Shown piece by piece: positions 1-13,080 of a stretch of 64,000 nucleotides of DNA. The position numbers and the translations under genes are program-made. Source of the stretch: Myrica gale. Lineage: Eukaryota; Streptophyta; Magnoliopsida; Fagales; Myricaceae. Under the pieces are notes generated by a model, which was not told the origin of the DNA, did not search any database, and was given only the letters and a program-made list of their open reading frames with translations. The first letter of the stretch is position 1. Each line of letters opens with the position of its first letter. The DNA lies in the NCBI GenBank assembly GCA_963930655.1, contig OZ005619.1, positions 18,871,752 to 18,935,751 on the forward strand, read 5' to 3'.

Positions 1-1847
1 CCTGGTACAATGAAAGAACCTGACGTGTAGCAATTGCTTCCCATAAAACATCAGAAATATTCCTGCAAAAGCCAGAGCAATTAAGTCATATAAGCATAGG
101 AATCTGGATTACATGAGGAATTAATTTGACTTACGTGTCATATTCATTTAGACATCAAGAAAAGATAAAAAAAACAGAGTTGATAATGTCAAAATGGGAA
201 GACAGTGATTCACATATGACGAAGCACCGCGTGAATAAGATCATTGTAAAGATGCCTACATGGTATTAACTCTCATTTTCTATTGTGTAAAATGCGGCTA
301 TAAGTTCAGTCACTACTTACCAAGAAATAAATTGAATCTACTTAAATCTAGCTTCCCTACTACGTCATTATCGTCTACAACCATTAAATCAGATATACAG
401 TAAAACAATAAACATTTAGCTTCCTGGATTCTAATATTCCGTTAGTTGTTACAAAATCAACATTAATGGATTACATAGGTCTCTCAACAGATCAGTCCAA
501 TTTGATATAGTTCAGAGATTTCAATTTTAGTTTTCTTTTCCGCCTTTACTCCAACTACAGAAACTCACTATGTTGAAGGCTTCTTCACCCCCATCAAACC
601 CTTAAACCACGCTCTCTTCCTGACTGTCCCAGTACAAAAAAAGTGGGGGGGGGGGATTAATTATCTTCAAACAATCAACTAGAAGAAACAAATATAATCC
701 TCAACTTCTCACATTTAACATGCAGTTGAATCACAATAAATCCACCCCAGAAACTACAATAGTGGTGATAATAAGGAGCATGTTGATCAGGCTAAAACTA
801 ACAAAATTTTGTGACAGCCCTTAGAGCATTGTGACTCTAACTAAGATTAGAATCATTTGATTTATCAAATTATAGCTCAGAGACATTGTTATAACATTCC
901 TTAACGATCTACTCCCATGCCAGAAGTGTACAAATTTTGGGGTCAGTAGGAAAAGGGTCTTCCCATGAGAGAGACGAACACAGAAAACAAAACTCTTGCT
1001 ATCATCGTAATAAACCCCTCCCTGCACACAATATACGATGTGCTATTTTTTCAGATGCCCTACGCTTAGATTGAAGTTTCTAAGAAAGGAAGGAATTTGT
1101 TTTTCTTGCTTCCTATATTAAGCTGGAATCTTTTTGTTTTTCTTCTAAAAATTAAAATCGCAATTCTTGAGCCACCTAAGTGGCTAAGTGTATCCTCAAA
1201 AAGTGCTTCTTCGATTGGAAAAAATGCCATTCATAAAATTTGTACCTATGACAAACAGTAATGTATTAACATCTTGAGTCCAGAAATAAGCAAACCTGCA
1301 AGGTGTTGGTTTCCCAATCACCGTGTAGTGCAATAACATATGTGCTCTCACGTCACCAACTTATCAAAATTCAGTCAATATAATCACCACGTCCTACGGC
1401 CTACCATAGTCTTGCAATATCCCGTGTTGCGAGTGTAAATTGACGTCACGACTCAAATGCCCAGTAAATATATGAGGAACAAAGCTCTAAACTTCTTGGA
1501 TATATCATAACCAAAACAGAAAGGACAGATGAAAAATATTTATGGAAGAGGACTTGTAGAAGAGATGGATAAATCAACAAACAGGTGCATGACAACTAAT
1601 TACGTCAAAAGAAAGCATGAAACTGGCGAAATTTTTAAAAAATTTAATGGACGGATGCGTGTGGGACCCAGAGGCCAACAGGAAGAACAGGAAAGAAAAA
1701 CAACCTGTACTTCTGCTGATTGTGAGCTCGTACTTCGGCTTGATATTTAGTCTTACAGGTATCAAGAGGGTACAAGACGGTGGTGCTAACTAAAGCTCCA
1801 ATGGCCCCCGACGTGGCCTCTGCCACAGACTCCAGATCAAAGCCCAT
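1..1847 (-). CDS. PNC1: Peroxisomal adenine nucleotide carrier, 5' part (exons 1-2)
   Basis: Mitochondrial-carrier-family protein of the PNC1/PNC2 type. These carriers import ATP into peroxisomes in exchange for AMP/ADP and so fuel fatty-acid activation for beta-oxidation. Exon 1 is 1847-1705 and exon 2 is 62 to the window edge. Exon 1 starts [20 protein letters not shown] and holds the first carrier signature, [12 protein letters not shown], a match to the PX[DE]XX[KR] motif. Exon 2 reads [20 protein letters not shown]. The junction is GT/AG and splits an Arg codon. The rest of the protein (about 270 residues) lies beyond the left edge. The ATG at 1847 is chosen because the Arabidopsis PNC proteins, as recalled, start almost identically. 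The gene is divergent from the MAPKKK gene to its right. The family call is firm; PNC1 versus PNC2 is not resolved. Confidence 0.88.
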
Positions 1848-3174
1848 CTTAAAGAACGAATGATTTGAGGATCCCGGAAATGAAAAGAAAGGCTAGGAGA
1901 TTGAGGAGGCTGAGGCATCCATGAAGGTGGGTAATGAGTACGGTTCAATAATAGTACTCTGAAATTAGCAAAAAAAGTCTGAAAGGAGAAGAGGGAGTGA
2001 GCAACTGAAAGTGATGCAGTAGCATACAGAATTGGCTGGTCTCCCAGTTTGCGTATCTTTTTGGGAATCGGAAACGTGAACGCAAGGGGCTTCGTCCCGT
2101 TCTCTCCGACTTTCCTACAACGGGTTGGGCTTCACAGTTTTTGGTACTGTTGAAAGTTGGGCCCGTTGGGTTTTTCTGGCCTTTTCACAATCTCTCTCCC
2201 TTTAGATTAACAAGGCCTGTTGAGTTACCATGTGAGAACAATACCTGACTAGGACCCAGAAACAGAGCCTGTCATTAGTTACCCTTCCCCTAAGTTATGT
2301 TCGGTTTGAAGATTTTTTAGGATTTGGAGTGTTTTAAAATTTTTTAAGTGATGTTAGAGTTGTATTGGTGTTTATGTAGAAGTTGTTGAGGTGTAAAAAA
2401 ATTTATTATGATGATGTTTAAAGTTATTTTTTTTATTAAAATTTGAATATTTAAAAATTATTTAAAAAAAACGAAAAAAACTATAAAAGTCAGCAAAACG
2501 AAAGGCAACTGGCGGCCTGACGCAAAAGTGCAGGAGACTTTCACGTCCTGGGCATCATTTATACCTATAGGCTATAGGTGGGGTAGAATTTTTCTAACAG
2601 TGAATTTGTTTTTAAAATTTTGTGTTGGTACGAGGTGTTACTGAAATCGGTAAATAAGTGATAAAATAGAAATAAATTTTGTTCCTTTCGTTTCCCTATA
2701 TCTGTGAAGATTCAAAGTTTAAATTTCAGATACCTTTTTTTAATTTACTTTGGTGTATAATTGAGAAAAAAAAAAAAAAATAGACAAATAAAGAAGCCCA
2801 AACAAGGAGAACATATTAGGAAACCGACAATTTTTTTAAAAAAATAAATTTGGGTTCATTTGCACTTTATACTATTTTTTTTAAAAAAAATTGTTTGACA
2901 CATTTCATCTTTAAAATTATCGATGCTGTCGATTTGCAACTTTCATCCCATCTAATAGCAAAATTAGACAGAATCCTCGATTACGTACAAAATGTAACTC
3001 TCCGTTCTTTTAAAGAGACATTACGTAATTGCGCTGGCAAGATTTTTGTGTGGTTTGATGGTCCTGTCAAATTTGACAGCCAAATTGGGTTGAGTGTGCA
3101 AATCGCAATGACTACTATAAATGTAAAATGTGTAAAAAAGAAAAGAAAAAGTACAAAGTTTCAATACCATAAAC
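1848..3174. promoter_or_regulatory. Divergent intergenic region between the carrier and MAPKKK genes
   Basis: About 1.3 kb between two genes transcribed away from each other, so it must hold the carrier's leader and promoter and the distal MAPKKK promoter. The part next to the carrier (about 1850-2250) is mixed-composition leader-like sequence. After 2290 it becomes very AT-rich and includes a remnant of a miniature element. I see no tRNA or open coding region. No specific factor-binding site is claimed. Confidence 0.5.
2294..2475. repeat. AT-rich MITE remnant, family shared with 32440-32654
   Basis: A stretch beginning near a GTTATGTTCGG motif and containing GTTGTATTGGTGTTTAT. The reverse complement of 32440-32654 carries a closely similar run in the same order (a TGATGTT motif, the TTGTATTGGTGTTTAT block, then A/T runs and ATTAAAA). 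The right end is not clean and no target duplication is visible, so this is called a decayed copy. The superfamily is not determined. Confidence 0.5.
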
Positions 3175-3452
3175 TAGGGTTGTCCATTGGCCGTTTCGGT
3201 TCGGTCCGATCCGGTCCGGCCAAACCGGTCATTTTGTAGAGTATGTGTACCGGACCGGACCGGTAATTCTTTCGGTCCGGTCCGATCTGGATCAGTTTGA
3301 GCCATGCCATTTTGAGCCGGTGTTGGGGTTGAGTCATGCTATTTTGGGCCAATTTGCCGGTTTAGAGAGGTATACACCGATTTCCTGGTTCGGTCAACCC
3401 GATTTCAAAAAAACCGGTTTGGCCGGTCGGGCCGGTATTTTGGACAAGCCTA
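3175..3452. mobile_element. hAT-type miniature element with perfect 8-bp target duplication
   Basis: A 278-bp element with short terminal inverted repeats, TAGGGTTGTCCA at the left and the complement of TAGGCTTGTCCA at the right. It is flanked on both sides by CCATAAAC (3167-3174 and 3453-3460). An 8-bp duplication with TAGGG-type ends is the hAT signature. The inside is CG-rich with repeated CCGGTCCGGT-like motifs and has no coding capacity. It sits about 290 bp upstream of the MAPKKK start codon, so it may lie within that promoter. Confidence 0.85.
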
Positions 3453-3741
3453 CCATAAACATACATTTTTCAAAGTATATTTAACCTGAAAAAATAAAAT
3501 GTAGGTAAATTAGGGAAAACGGTGAACACTCTCATCCCCCGTCTACCTGTTTATTATATTTATTTTTTAAAACAGATCCTCCCTGCCCTTTTTCCCTCCT
3601 TTCAAATTTTGACTCTGTCCGTCTGTGTCTCTCTCTCACTCGCACCGAAAAATGGACGTTACTGAACACTAGTCTCTCTGTCCGAACGGCAACTCCTCCA
3701 CGCGCTCCACTAAACCTTAGGAACCACAAAAGTTCAAACCA

Positions 3742-6700
3742 ATGCAGGACATTCTCGGATCGGTTCGCCGATCCATGGTGTTCCGAACATCAGGAGGGGA
3801 CGACCGAGGCTTCGGCAGTGGCCTGGTCGAGAAGATCGGCTCGAGCATCCGGAAATCCAAAATCGGGCTGTTTTCGAAATCACCGGTCAAGGCACTTCCT
3901 CCAGTTCCAAAAGACAACGCACCACCGATCCGGTGGCGCAAGGGCGAGTTGATAGGCTGCGGTGCTTTCGGTCGGGTCTATATGGGGATGAACCTTGACT
4001 CTGGAGAGCTGCTGGCTGTGAAACAGGTCAATTACAAACGATATAACCATTGTCAGCACTTTTTTTAGCGTGATATATGGACATGATATTAAAGCTTGGT
4101 TAGTTCTACTTATAGGTTTCAATTGCGGCGAACAGTGCCTCAAAGGAGAAAACACAGGTGAAAATCTGACATGCAAAAAAATTAAGCTTTTGTAGCAAGC
4201 TGTCTCCGTCACTCAACTTATTTAGTATCAACGAGGGAAAAGAAAGAAAGAAAGAAAAAAAAGGCATTTCCAGGTGCCAAGCTAATTTGTACTTCTGTGA
4301 AGCATTTTTGTTCAAGTGCCAAATTCAGAGTAGATTAGATTCAGAGACAAATAAATTTCCACTTTGTAATTGACTGATTCCCCCCCCCCCTTTATTTTAT
4401 GTGATAAAACTAGGCGAATATTAGGGAATTGGAAGAGGAAGTGAAGTTGCTGAAGAATCTGTCGCATCCAAATATTGTTGTAAGTATGCGGCTCCTTGCT
4501 TTTCCTGAAGTAATGATAATTTATTCTTTTTACTGTTCTCTGATTTTGCTGCGTCTTAGAGGTACTTGGGAACTGCTAGAGAGGACGAATCATTGAATAT
4601 TCTGTTGGAATTTGTTCCGGGTGGTTCTATTTGGTCACTCTTAGGGAAATTTGGATCTTTCCCAGAGTCAGTAAGTCACTGTTACAATGTCATTTCTAGG
4701 TGTGTTCGAGAGGTTTGTGGTGTTTAAATTGCTAATGTTGCTCCTCGAAATTGTTCTCCAAACAGGTTATAAGAATGTATACAAAACAACTATTGTTGGG
4801 TCTTGAATACCTTCACAAGAATGGCATTATGCATAGAGACATCAAGGTATCTGCCACTTCCTTTTAGAAGATTCAGTTTTGAAGCATATCGTTCTTTAAC
4901 CACAATTAGCATGCTTACTATAGGGTGCAAACATCCTTGTTGACAATAAGGGATGCATTAAACTTGCGGACTTTGGTGCATCCAAGAAAGTTGTTGAGCT
5001 GGTAAGCTACTGTTTCCAAATACCACCTCATATATTCTGTCTCTTTTCATTGATCTTTTGTTTGCATAACTAAATAGTTGCATACAATACAGGCTACTAT
5101 AAATGGTGCCAAGTCGATGAAGGGTACTCCATATTGGATGGCTCCTGAGGTTATTCTGCAGACTGGGCATAGCTTGTAAGAAGAATATGCAACTATTGTT
5201 ATATTAAACCTTTATCTTTCTCTTTTTTTTTTCCAGAGAAACAGGTAGATTAGTAAAATTTCAATTCAAAATCAATGCACCTTTTTGAAATAAACATTAG
5301 GAAAATTTTCAACGGTTGGAAATAGAAGAACTAGGTTTGTTGATTTGGAAACCTGGCTGTTGCAACAAAGCATGCATGTCTTGTTGTTGACCACCATGAC
5401 ATATTTAACCTTTTAAGTGGCATTGAAATTCTTGCGCATTGCTGAAAGTAGGCTTTTTTGCTTGATTAGTTTTTTTTAACGTTTATTAGTTTTTCTCTCC
5501 AAAGTAGGCTTCACGATAAATTTTTGTGATGTCCTGTAAGTGAGAACTGGAATACATAATCGGGAAAACCTTCTTGTTTAAAATTCCATTTCCAACGAAA
5601 TCTGTGCTTCAGTCCCATTCTTATTAAAGAGAAAAATTGATTACTTGATTCATAATCATGATCTCTGCCTCATTAGTTTTGAAATGTGCTTTCTTAGCTC
5701 TGCTGACATATGGAGTGTTGGATGCACTGTAATCGAGATGGCTACAGGAAAGCCTCCATGGAGCCAACAGTATCAGGAGGTACACACGTGATGCTAATTA
5801 AATTGAGTACTAGAGATTATGCAATTTTGACTTTAATATCCTTGAGTCAGTATTATTTCTTCCATGAATTTTCTAAGGATGTGTTTCTCTCAGGTTGCTG
5901 CTCTCTTCCATATTGGAACAACAAAATCTCATCCGCCCATCCCTGAGCATCTCTCCGCTGAGGCAAAGGACTTTCTATTAAAATGTTTACAGAAGTACAT
6001 TCCTTGTTTCTGCATTTCTCCTTGTTGTCATGTTTCCAATCCCCCCTTCCCAAACACACACCAAAGCATTTCTCTTTCCAAAAGAGACTCCAAGTCTGCC
6101 TTTATCTATAAATCTGCTGGTTTTACCTTGTGATTTCTATTACCTAACTTTTCTTCTTTGAAATTCTTACACCCATCAAACTGTGATGGTAGGGAACCTA
6201 ACGTAAGGCTTGCTGCATCAGATTTGTTGCAGGTAATTTCTAGAGGTATTATGTATGATGTGTGCAAAGATTAAGCAACAGTGGTAAAAGCATCATGAGA
6301 TACATGCCTAAATACACTTGCTCGTGTGAACTATCCCCATTGAATCTGAATACTACTGTCATTCATATGTATACTTGTACAATGACAAGTATCTTACCTA
6401 TATTACTGTTTATGCTAATCTACAGCACCCATTTGTCACTGGAGAGTATTGGGAATCTCATCCAGTTTGCACTTCAGTTGTGGTCAGTATAGTTGCATTA
6501 TGCTATATTAGTTTGTATTCTTATTCTTTTGATTAACTTATCCCATAGTTTATTTTCACTATGTCAGGAATCTGGAAACCCGTTATCAACACCTGTGATG
6601 AATCCTAAGAACTCGTAAGCATTTTCATTTGGTTTCTGTGGAATATGTGATAAGTTCTTCCTAATTGTTAGAAATCTTGACTATGGAAACTATACTGCTG

Positions 6701-8560
6701 CTACAGCCTGAACTCTGTAATCAGAAGGTCAATGTGCACCGGCTTAAAGGATGTTTGCGAAATGGGTAGCCTGAGGTTCTCAACTGTGAATCCTTCTACG
6801 TCCTTAAGAGTGGCATCTTGGGGAGCTAACATTTGTGAGGATGACATGTGTCAGATAGATTATAAAGATGACCTAGTAGTTGATGCATCAGCAAAGCTCA
6901 AATCCATCTTAGCCTCTGATGATTTAAACAAGGTAAAGAACTGTTTTCATGTCCTTGTGGTTTAGATGGTTATAATTAACTTCAGTAATCACAGATCTGT
7001 CATTTGAACTAGAGTTTCAATCCAATGTGTGAGCCTACTGATGATTGGCCCTGCAAGCTTGATCGAAGTATAGAGTTGGAGAGAAGTGGAGTAGACTTGT
7101 GTTCTAGTCAAACCAATTGTAAAGATGCGTGCAGCCCTGGAGTGTCAGGTAGGGGGGAGAATGACTTCACATTTCCATGTGAGCCAATTCCCACTGAGGA
7201 TGATGATGAGGTTACAGAATCAAAGATTAGAGCCTTCCTGGATGAAAAGGTACCTTATCCTCTGAGATCTGTCATTTGTGAAAGACTGGTTATATAAATA
7301 AATTGCGGCTTATATTTCACAGAACTGTCTTGTATGTTCACATGACATGGTAACAAGCTTTGTAAAATTACACTAGGCTTTAGATCTGAAGAAGCTGCAG
7401 ACGCCTCTCTATGAAGAGTTCTATGGCACAAGCAACGTGAGTGGTCTTCCTGGTGCAGTCCAAACAGCACATGGTGAAAAGGCCTCGAATTTGTTAAGTT
7501 TACCTTCTAAAAGCAAGTCACCCAATCGGGCACCTAGTAGGAGGCTGTCATCTGTTGTTGATGCTACCAATGATGCAAGACCTGGGCGCGGTACCAAAAA
7601 TCTATCAAATGGCAATGGTGTGCATGATCGAGCTCTACAGGAAATTCAGCCAACTCAGCTTGGTGAATGGAAAGAGCTTCTTCTTGATGCTCAGCATGAA
7701 AAAATTAGTCCAAGGTACAGGATATGGTGTTTTATACATATTTTAGGTTATGTTTTCTAATAGATTGTGTCATCTCATCTTGTAATCGGAGGTCAGATAT
7801 GTCTGCAGTGCTAGCTTCTCTCAGATACAACAAAAGTGGAGAGAAGAACTTGTTGAAGAACTCGAGAGAGAGCGAGGCAAGTTTACTTCACAACGCTACT
7901 GCTTTGTGTCTCATGTTTTTGTTGGATCCACTGATGTAGGAGGGTTCTGATGTCAAATCTGTTATGAGAAAGCACATGAGTGTTTCTGTTAGCAAAGCAT
8001 AAAGGGTATCTTGACTATTTTAGCACCGTGAACAGTACCCAAGGTTCTGTTGATGATTGGCTCAGCTGAGACCTGCAAGTCAATATGTTCATGGCGTATG
8101 GTTTCTAACATGGAAACAATAAGAATGTGAAGGTTTTTCTTCATGACCCGAAGTAATGTGCTGTTGTTTTGACTCATACTTCTTGGAGGTCAAGTTTTCA
8201 CAATCAATGAGACATTGAAAACAGATTTTTAACTGTCATTTCCTCATTGGAAAGAGACCTATAAAGATTCTGTGATAGAGTTTAGTTGCAATGATTTGTC
8301 GGCAAAAGTAGCCTGAAACACTATGTGGAGGTTACTCTGCCTCTAAACGTTCCCATCACATACATGACTTTGTCTCAATTACCCTCGAACTTAAGTTACA
8401 TGTTTAAATTATGTTTTCTGTAACCATGATAATGTGATGATGGAAAGTACATATTGCAGTGCACCGCCAGGCAGGTGCAGGAGGGAAGACATCGTCTCCT
8501 AATGACCGGATTCTTAATCGTCAGAGAGAGCAGCTGCCTTTCCCATTCTCAGCCAAATGA
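3742..8560 (+). CDS. ANP3: NPK1/ANP-type MAP kinase kinase kinase
   Basis: Complete 17-exon gene, predicted 680 aa (Arabidopsis ANPs and tobacco NPK1 are about 650-690). Exons: 3742-4026, 4116-4157, 4414-4479, 4560-4670, 4766-4846, 4924-5001, 5093-5175, 5698-5779, 5894-5994, 6193-6232, 6426-6482, 6568-6614, 6707-6932, 7013-7249, 7377-7714, 7809-7876, 8460-8560; all join in frame. The kinase domain spans about residues 68-328: glycine loop [16 protein letters not shown] lysine, catalytic HRDIKGANIL, DFGASK, and GTPYWMAPE. The C-terminal half has the ANP region ending in a basic, coiled-coil-prone segment ([16 protein letters not shown]) that in NPK1 binds the kinesin activator NACK1. Family role: cytokinesis and oxidative/immune MAPK signalling upstream of MKK6-type kinases. 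ANP3 is preferred over ANP1/2 only because a FAF gene is the next gene along. Confidence 0.93.
7877..8459 (+). other. GC-AG intron (intron 16 of the MAPKKK gene)
   Basis: The donor after GAGCGAG is GCAAGT, not GT, and the acceptor is TTGCAG. Only this join keeps the frame: the exon before ends in the first base of a Val codon and the next begins TG, giving E-R-V-H-R-Q and the C terminus ending PFPFSAK. Reading through the donor gives a different tail and a stop about 60 bp on. GC donors are a known minor class whose sequence otherwise matches the consensus strongly, as here. Confidence 0.75.
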
Positions 8561-11500
8561 TGGGGGTTATATGCCTCACTTGTATCTACGCCACCATTCA
8601 AATGGAGAAAAGAAACATGAGTTTCCAGTTGGAAGTGGTATGTATCTAGTATCATCATTGGTGCAATTGCGTCTCATAATACATAGCGGACGCATTGCCA
8701 AACGTGAAAAGCAGGCACTGCAACCTCCTAGAGTTGTCCCCTGCTATCCAGCAGAAAATGTACACCGTTATTATATGCTCATATTTGTTCCTTTTTTTTT
8801 TCTCATTCCTCCCCCCCCGCCAAATTTTATTCAAGTTCGTGTATGTCATCGCGGGATATGAAGCACAGTAAAGTTTACCTTTTGAGTTTGTGTTAATAAT
8901 ATGTACTGTTTTCTATTAGTACAAAGGAGTAATGTGGCAGTTTCTGTGCATTTGACAAATGGTTGACAATGATATAAAATCCGCCAACATGACAAACTCC
9001 TCTCATTTTCTGTCATTTATATTAAATTTTTTAATTTAATTTTGCATATTTTTCGGGGTTTACTATGCAACAAAAGAATCCTCCTCCCTACCCCCCACCC
9101 CCAAACGCCTAATGAGAGCACCTCAAGAATCAGTCCTCATGCCTAAGCCGATGGAGTACTAGTTCCTTGGGCTGAAAAATCTTGATGTACGGGCTGGGCC
9201 CAATAATATTGTGGGCTGCGAACAATTATAATAGACTTTTTGGAGTGGGCCAATACGAAGTTCCTTTTTGGAGTCGGGCTTGTTTGGGATCAGGACTAGA
9301 CTCAGGTTTTTACTGGAAACCTGCACTTTGAAAATCGATAAGGATTGGGCTTTCTGAACGAACCCCAAGGAAACCAAATCCAGGAGCAAACCCCAGAAGA
9401 CCAAATCTCGATCTGAATATAAATCTTGATCCTAAACCTCATCCCAAACAAAGCCAAATTACTTCTATGGATTGAAAGGAAAATAAAAAGCAATAAAATT
9501 TCTTCCCAATAAATTATTCTACACCAACTGGAATGCTTTTCTCTAAGACAAGTCTCCAAGATGGTATAAGTAAGATGAGTCATGCTGCTAATTTACTGTG
9601 TTTATTTCGAATGTTCTAGTCTGTGTACAAAGCTTACCGTGTTCTTTTTGCGTGTTGCTTGCCTTGTACTGGTTATTGTTCAAAATCGGGACAGTGGCAG
9701 TGCACCGACCGACAAATATTTAAGTTTTAACTGGTGAAGTCAAAAGAAGCATGAATTTGGTAAAGGAATGATTAACGTGGACAGCCAAGGAACATGGAGC
9801 TGTTAAAGTCACCCCCAAGTGTTGCTCATGGGCCGACTTGCATATTCCACTTGTCTCCTGCACGTACATACATGGACCCCTGCCCCGGCATGGTTTCCCA
9901 TCCAAAAGATTATAAAAATCTCCCACAAATTCTTCATGTTCCCCGGGCAAAATTTCATGTAATCCTTCTACTAGTAACTAGTTTCCCCCACTCCCCACCT
10001 TTTTAACTCGGTGGTGGTCTGTGAGGGCAAAAGAAAGCAAAAGCATAATAAACCCTTTAATCTCGTCAAAGTTTTTTAACATTGCCTGGGCAGAAAGTTC
10101 TCTGGAAAATGATGGAAAAAGCTTAAAGCTTTTGCTCTCTCTCTCAAAACGAGGGGATTGAATCTTGAATGATAGGAGGAAACTAAAGGGGGGCATGGAA
10201 AAGATGTTTGTGTGGCATGAGGTGGGCATGTCTTTTTCGCTTTTATAGGAGAACTTCTGGACGTGACAGACATGGATTCTGGGAGATCCAACATGATGAT
10301 GAAAAAGATGGAGGACAAATATCTAAGACAGATCGAGACCCAGGGAGCGATCAAACATTCAACACGTCAACATGTGGGAACATATTATTATCGTCATTTG
10401 TCAATTGCCTAATGATCAGCACTTATAACTTGGGGGCCAACCGGCCAATATTGCTAATTCTAAGATTCACAATCTCCATAGCTGTGTTCTAAAGTAATCG
10501 TGATTGACGTTTCTTTTCTTTTTCTTTCTTCCTTTCCAATCGTGGAGAACAAAAATTTGTTGGTATTACTGTTTTTTTCAAGGAAAAAAAATTAAAATCA
10601 AGTGTAAAAGAAACACTTGATACGATTCCCTTAGTCATGAAGAAATTTGTTTGATCTTCTTTTTCTTGAAAAGAATCTTACAAGTCTTCATGATTCATGA
10701 TTAGTCTTTGAATATATCGTCAGTTGATTCTTCTTTAGAACTTTGTTCTTTGATGGGGGGATCGTTTAAGATCCTCCATAGGTACAAGTGCTCCAAGTTG
10801 GTCCTTGGTGGTTGCAGGAAAGTTAGGTCGAGCCTTTATTTTGCTATCCATATATCGATATAGCTTAACAGAAGAGATAAAGGAAAAAGATCATCCAAAA
10901 AAAAAGGGAAACACTGAAATAAAAAGTTTCTCCATACCTATCTAGCTTCCATAAAAAGCAACACAATTTTGATTTTTTTAAAAAATCAGCCACAAATAAT
11001 TTTAAAAAGGTGATGACCACATAGAGATATGGTGCTCCCGATCGAAAACCTTTTTTTTTTTTTGGTTTTCTTCTTTTGACAACGAGTAGGTCTTTTAGTG
11101 CAAAAAGAGAGGGGGCAACCAGCGTAGAAACCCTCCCCGAGTATGATCATAGAATCACTTCTTGCTGCAAAATGTCCAGTTTAAGCCATAAGTACTGCCT
11201 CTGAATGAGTCTGTTACCACAACATCAGCCTACCCACTTGCCAGTCTCAATCCATCCGCTAGTCCTAAGGTCAAACTTTACTTTTGCAAGCGATTATAAC
11301 TTATGCTACTCGAACTCCTCATCAGGAAGCTAATGAATATATATAGGATGATATTAACTTGGCTACAGCCCTACTGGGCGACAATATAATAAAGTTGTAG
11401 TTTATCGTTTAGAGTGGACGATATTAATCAACCTTCATGAAATGACCAAAGTACTGAAAGAGGTTGATCAATGGCTTCTATATATGTGGTGTGCAGGATC

Positions 11501-12824
11501 AGTACTACCCTCACCACACATGTATAAAGAGGTGAAGATAACATGAACCCTACAACCACAAGAATTGTGACAATTTAATTGTCCTGTTCTGAGGCCTGAA
11601 AAGGCACGTGCTCTTGCAAGGGAAACAGCATCAGTACTGCATCCGTACGTGTACACGTGACTACGTGAGTCACTGTGAGTGCTTATTCTTATGTCTTTGC
11701 CCTAATCCAAATATGCAGAATACTTATCGGGTTCTTTGATGAAATTTCTGAAAAGGGTTGTAAAAATTAGTCGATTAATTTGAGCAGCTTGATCGTGATC
11801 AGACGAGTGAGGATCAATCATGATTAAGCAACATATAATATATACGTACGGTTCATTTCTCCATTATTATTTTTAATTATATTTAACAGATGAATTAGTC
11901 AAACCGACCAACTTGAAGCCATGCTTATCCATACGCGTGGAACAGATGTGTAGGAAGAGAAAAGGCCATGGCAAAATTCATTATAATGCACATTATTTTA
12001 TAGCAATTTAATCAGAATTGGTCAATTTTGCCCAGGGAACGAACCCTTTTGGCTTCATTATTGTCACTTATTACACGTACGTAATATTGCATTCTCTTCC
12101 TTTCTTCTTCTCTCTTTTCCTCCCTCCCCTTTAAAATCCTTTGGCTAAGATCTACCTGAACCTTTTCAATACTTAATGAAGTACATTTTCTCATGACCCA
12201 ATAAATAATTATCGGGGACCTACTGCATGCATTATCCATAACCAAAGCTGGCCTGAAGAAGACTAGTCAATTTTTTTCGGCTTTGTCTCTCAGCTAGTCT
12301 GGTCAGCTTATTGTTTATGGTGGTTGGATATATATGGGTGGTGGGGTTTTAGGAGTATGATGTGTAGCTTTTTGCACCAAATTTGGTAGTTCCTTTTGTT
12401 CTTGACGTATGCCATTGCTATAGGTTATACCCACCAAGCAAAAAGCTACAAAAAAAAAATAGCCCACTTATAAGAGAATAGAAAAAATCCCTTGTCCGTA
12501 CGTCCAACCTGCCATCCTCCAAAAAAAAAGCATCATTTTTACCCTAAATTGGGTATCTATTTGAACGTTCGTGTTCTGGGTTCAATTTCTTAATTCTTGT
12601 AGTTTACTTTACTTGCAAACGAACAGAAGAGGAAAAAGAAATTGTTCACACTCATAAATCTCTAGGATGCCCCTACTTATAACCATAGTAATTATAGGGT
12701 TAGATAGGATTATGTATAGCTAAATATATATATATCACTAATTAGTAACGGATTAAAAATAGATCACGTGACTTGTAGGTATCAGTATGTGCATGAAAGT
12801 GACCTAATTAGAGTGTCATGGGGC
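8561..12824. other. 3' UTR of MAPKKK gene then intergenic DNA
   Basis: The first few hundred bases (to about 8900) are likely 3' UTR. The remainder is AT-rich with scattered short open stretches that match no family I recognise and show no exon structure. A patch rich in GGGCC-type words occurs at about 9180-9300, possibly a decayed repeat. No RNA gene was identified. Confidence 0.4.
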
Positions 12825-13078
12825 ACTTTGATCGTTTTAAATTGCAAGTAGTGTATATATATATATATAGCCTCTCTTTTTTGCTAATTAAATGCCAAAA
12901 TTTGAAGAAAGGTGCAAAGTACTTAATTGTTTGGCAGGAAAGATTAAGTGTACTTTGATCGTTTTAAATTGCAAGTAATATATATAGCCGCCTCTCTTTT
13001 TTGTTAATTAAATGCCAAAAATATTTGAAGAAAGGTGCAGAGGTGAGAGGACTTTAGTAGTCTGAGATGTGATTGCAA
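12825..13078. repeat. Diverged tandem duplication, period about 127 bp
   Basis: ACTTTGATCGTTTTAAATTG begins at 12825 and again at 12952. Both copies continue through an AT dinucleotide run, CCTCTCTTTTTTG, TTAATTAAATGCCAAAA and TTTGAAGAAAGGTGCA in the same order. They differ mainly in the length of the AT run and by small indels, so the duplication is older than the others in the window. Confidence 0.75.
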
Positions 13079-13080
13079 AA

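Noticed and set aside
1644-1765. Minus-strand open frame running past carrier exon 1
   Set aside because: After the Tyr-Arg codon the sequence is intron with a consensus donor; the next carrier exon is found at 1-62.
9159-9583. Minus-strand open frames at 9.2-9.6 kb as a gene
   Set aside because: Overlapping short frames without splice structure or known motif in a GGGCC-rich patch; likely chance or an old repeat.
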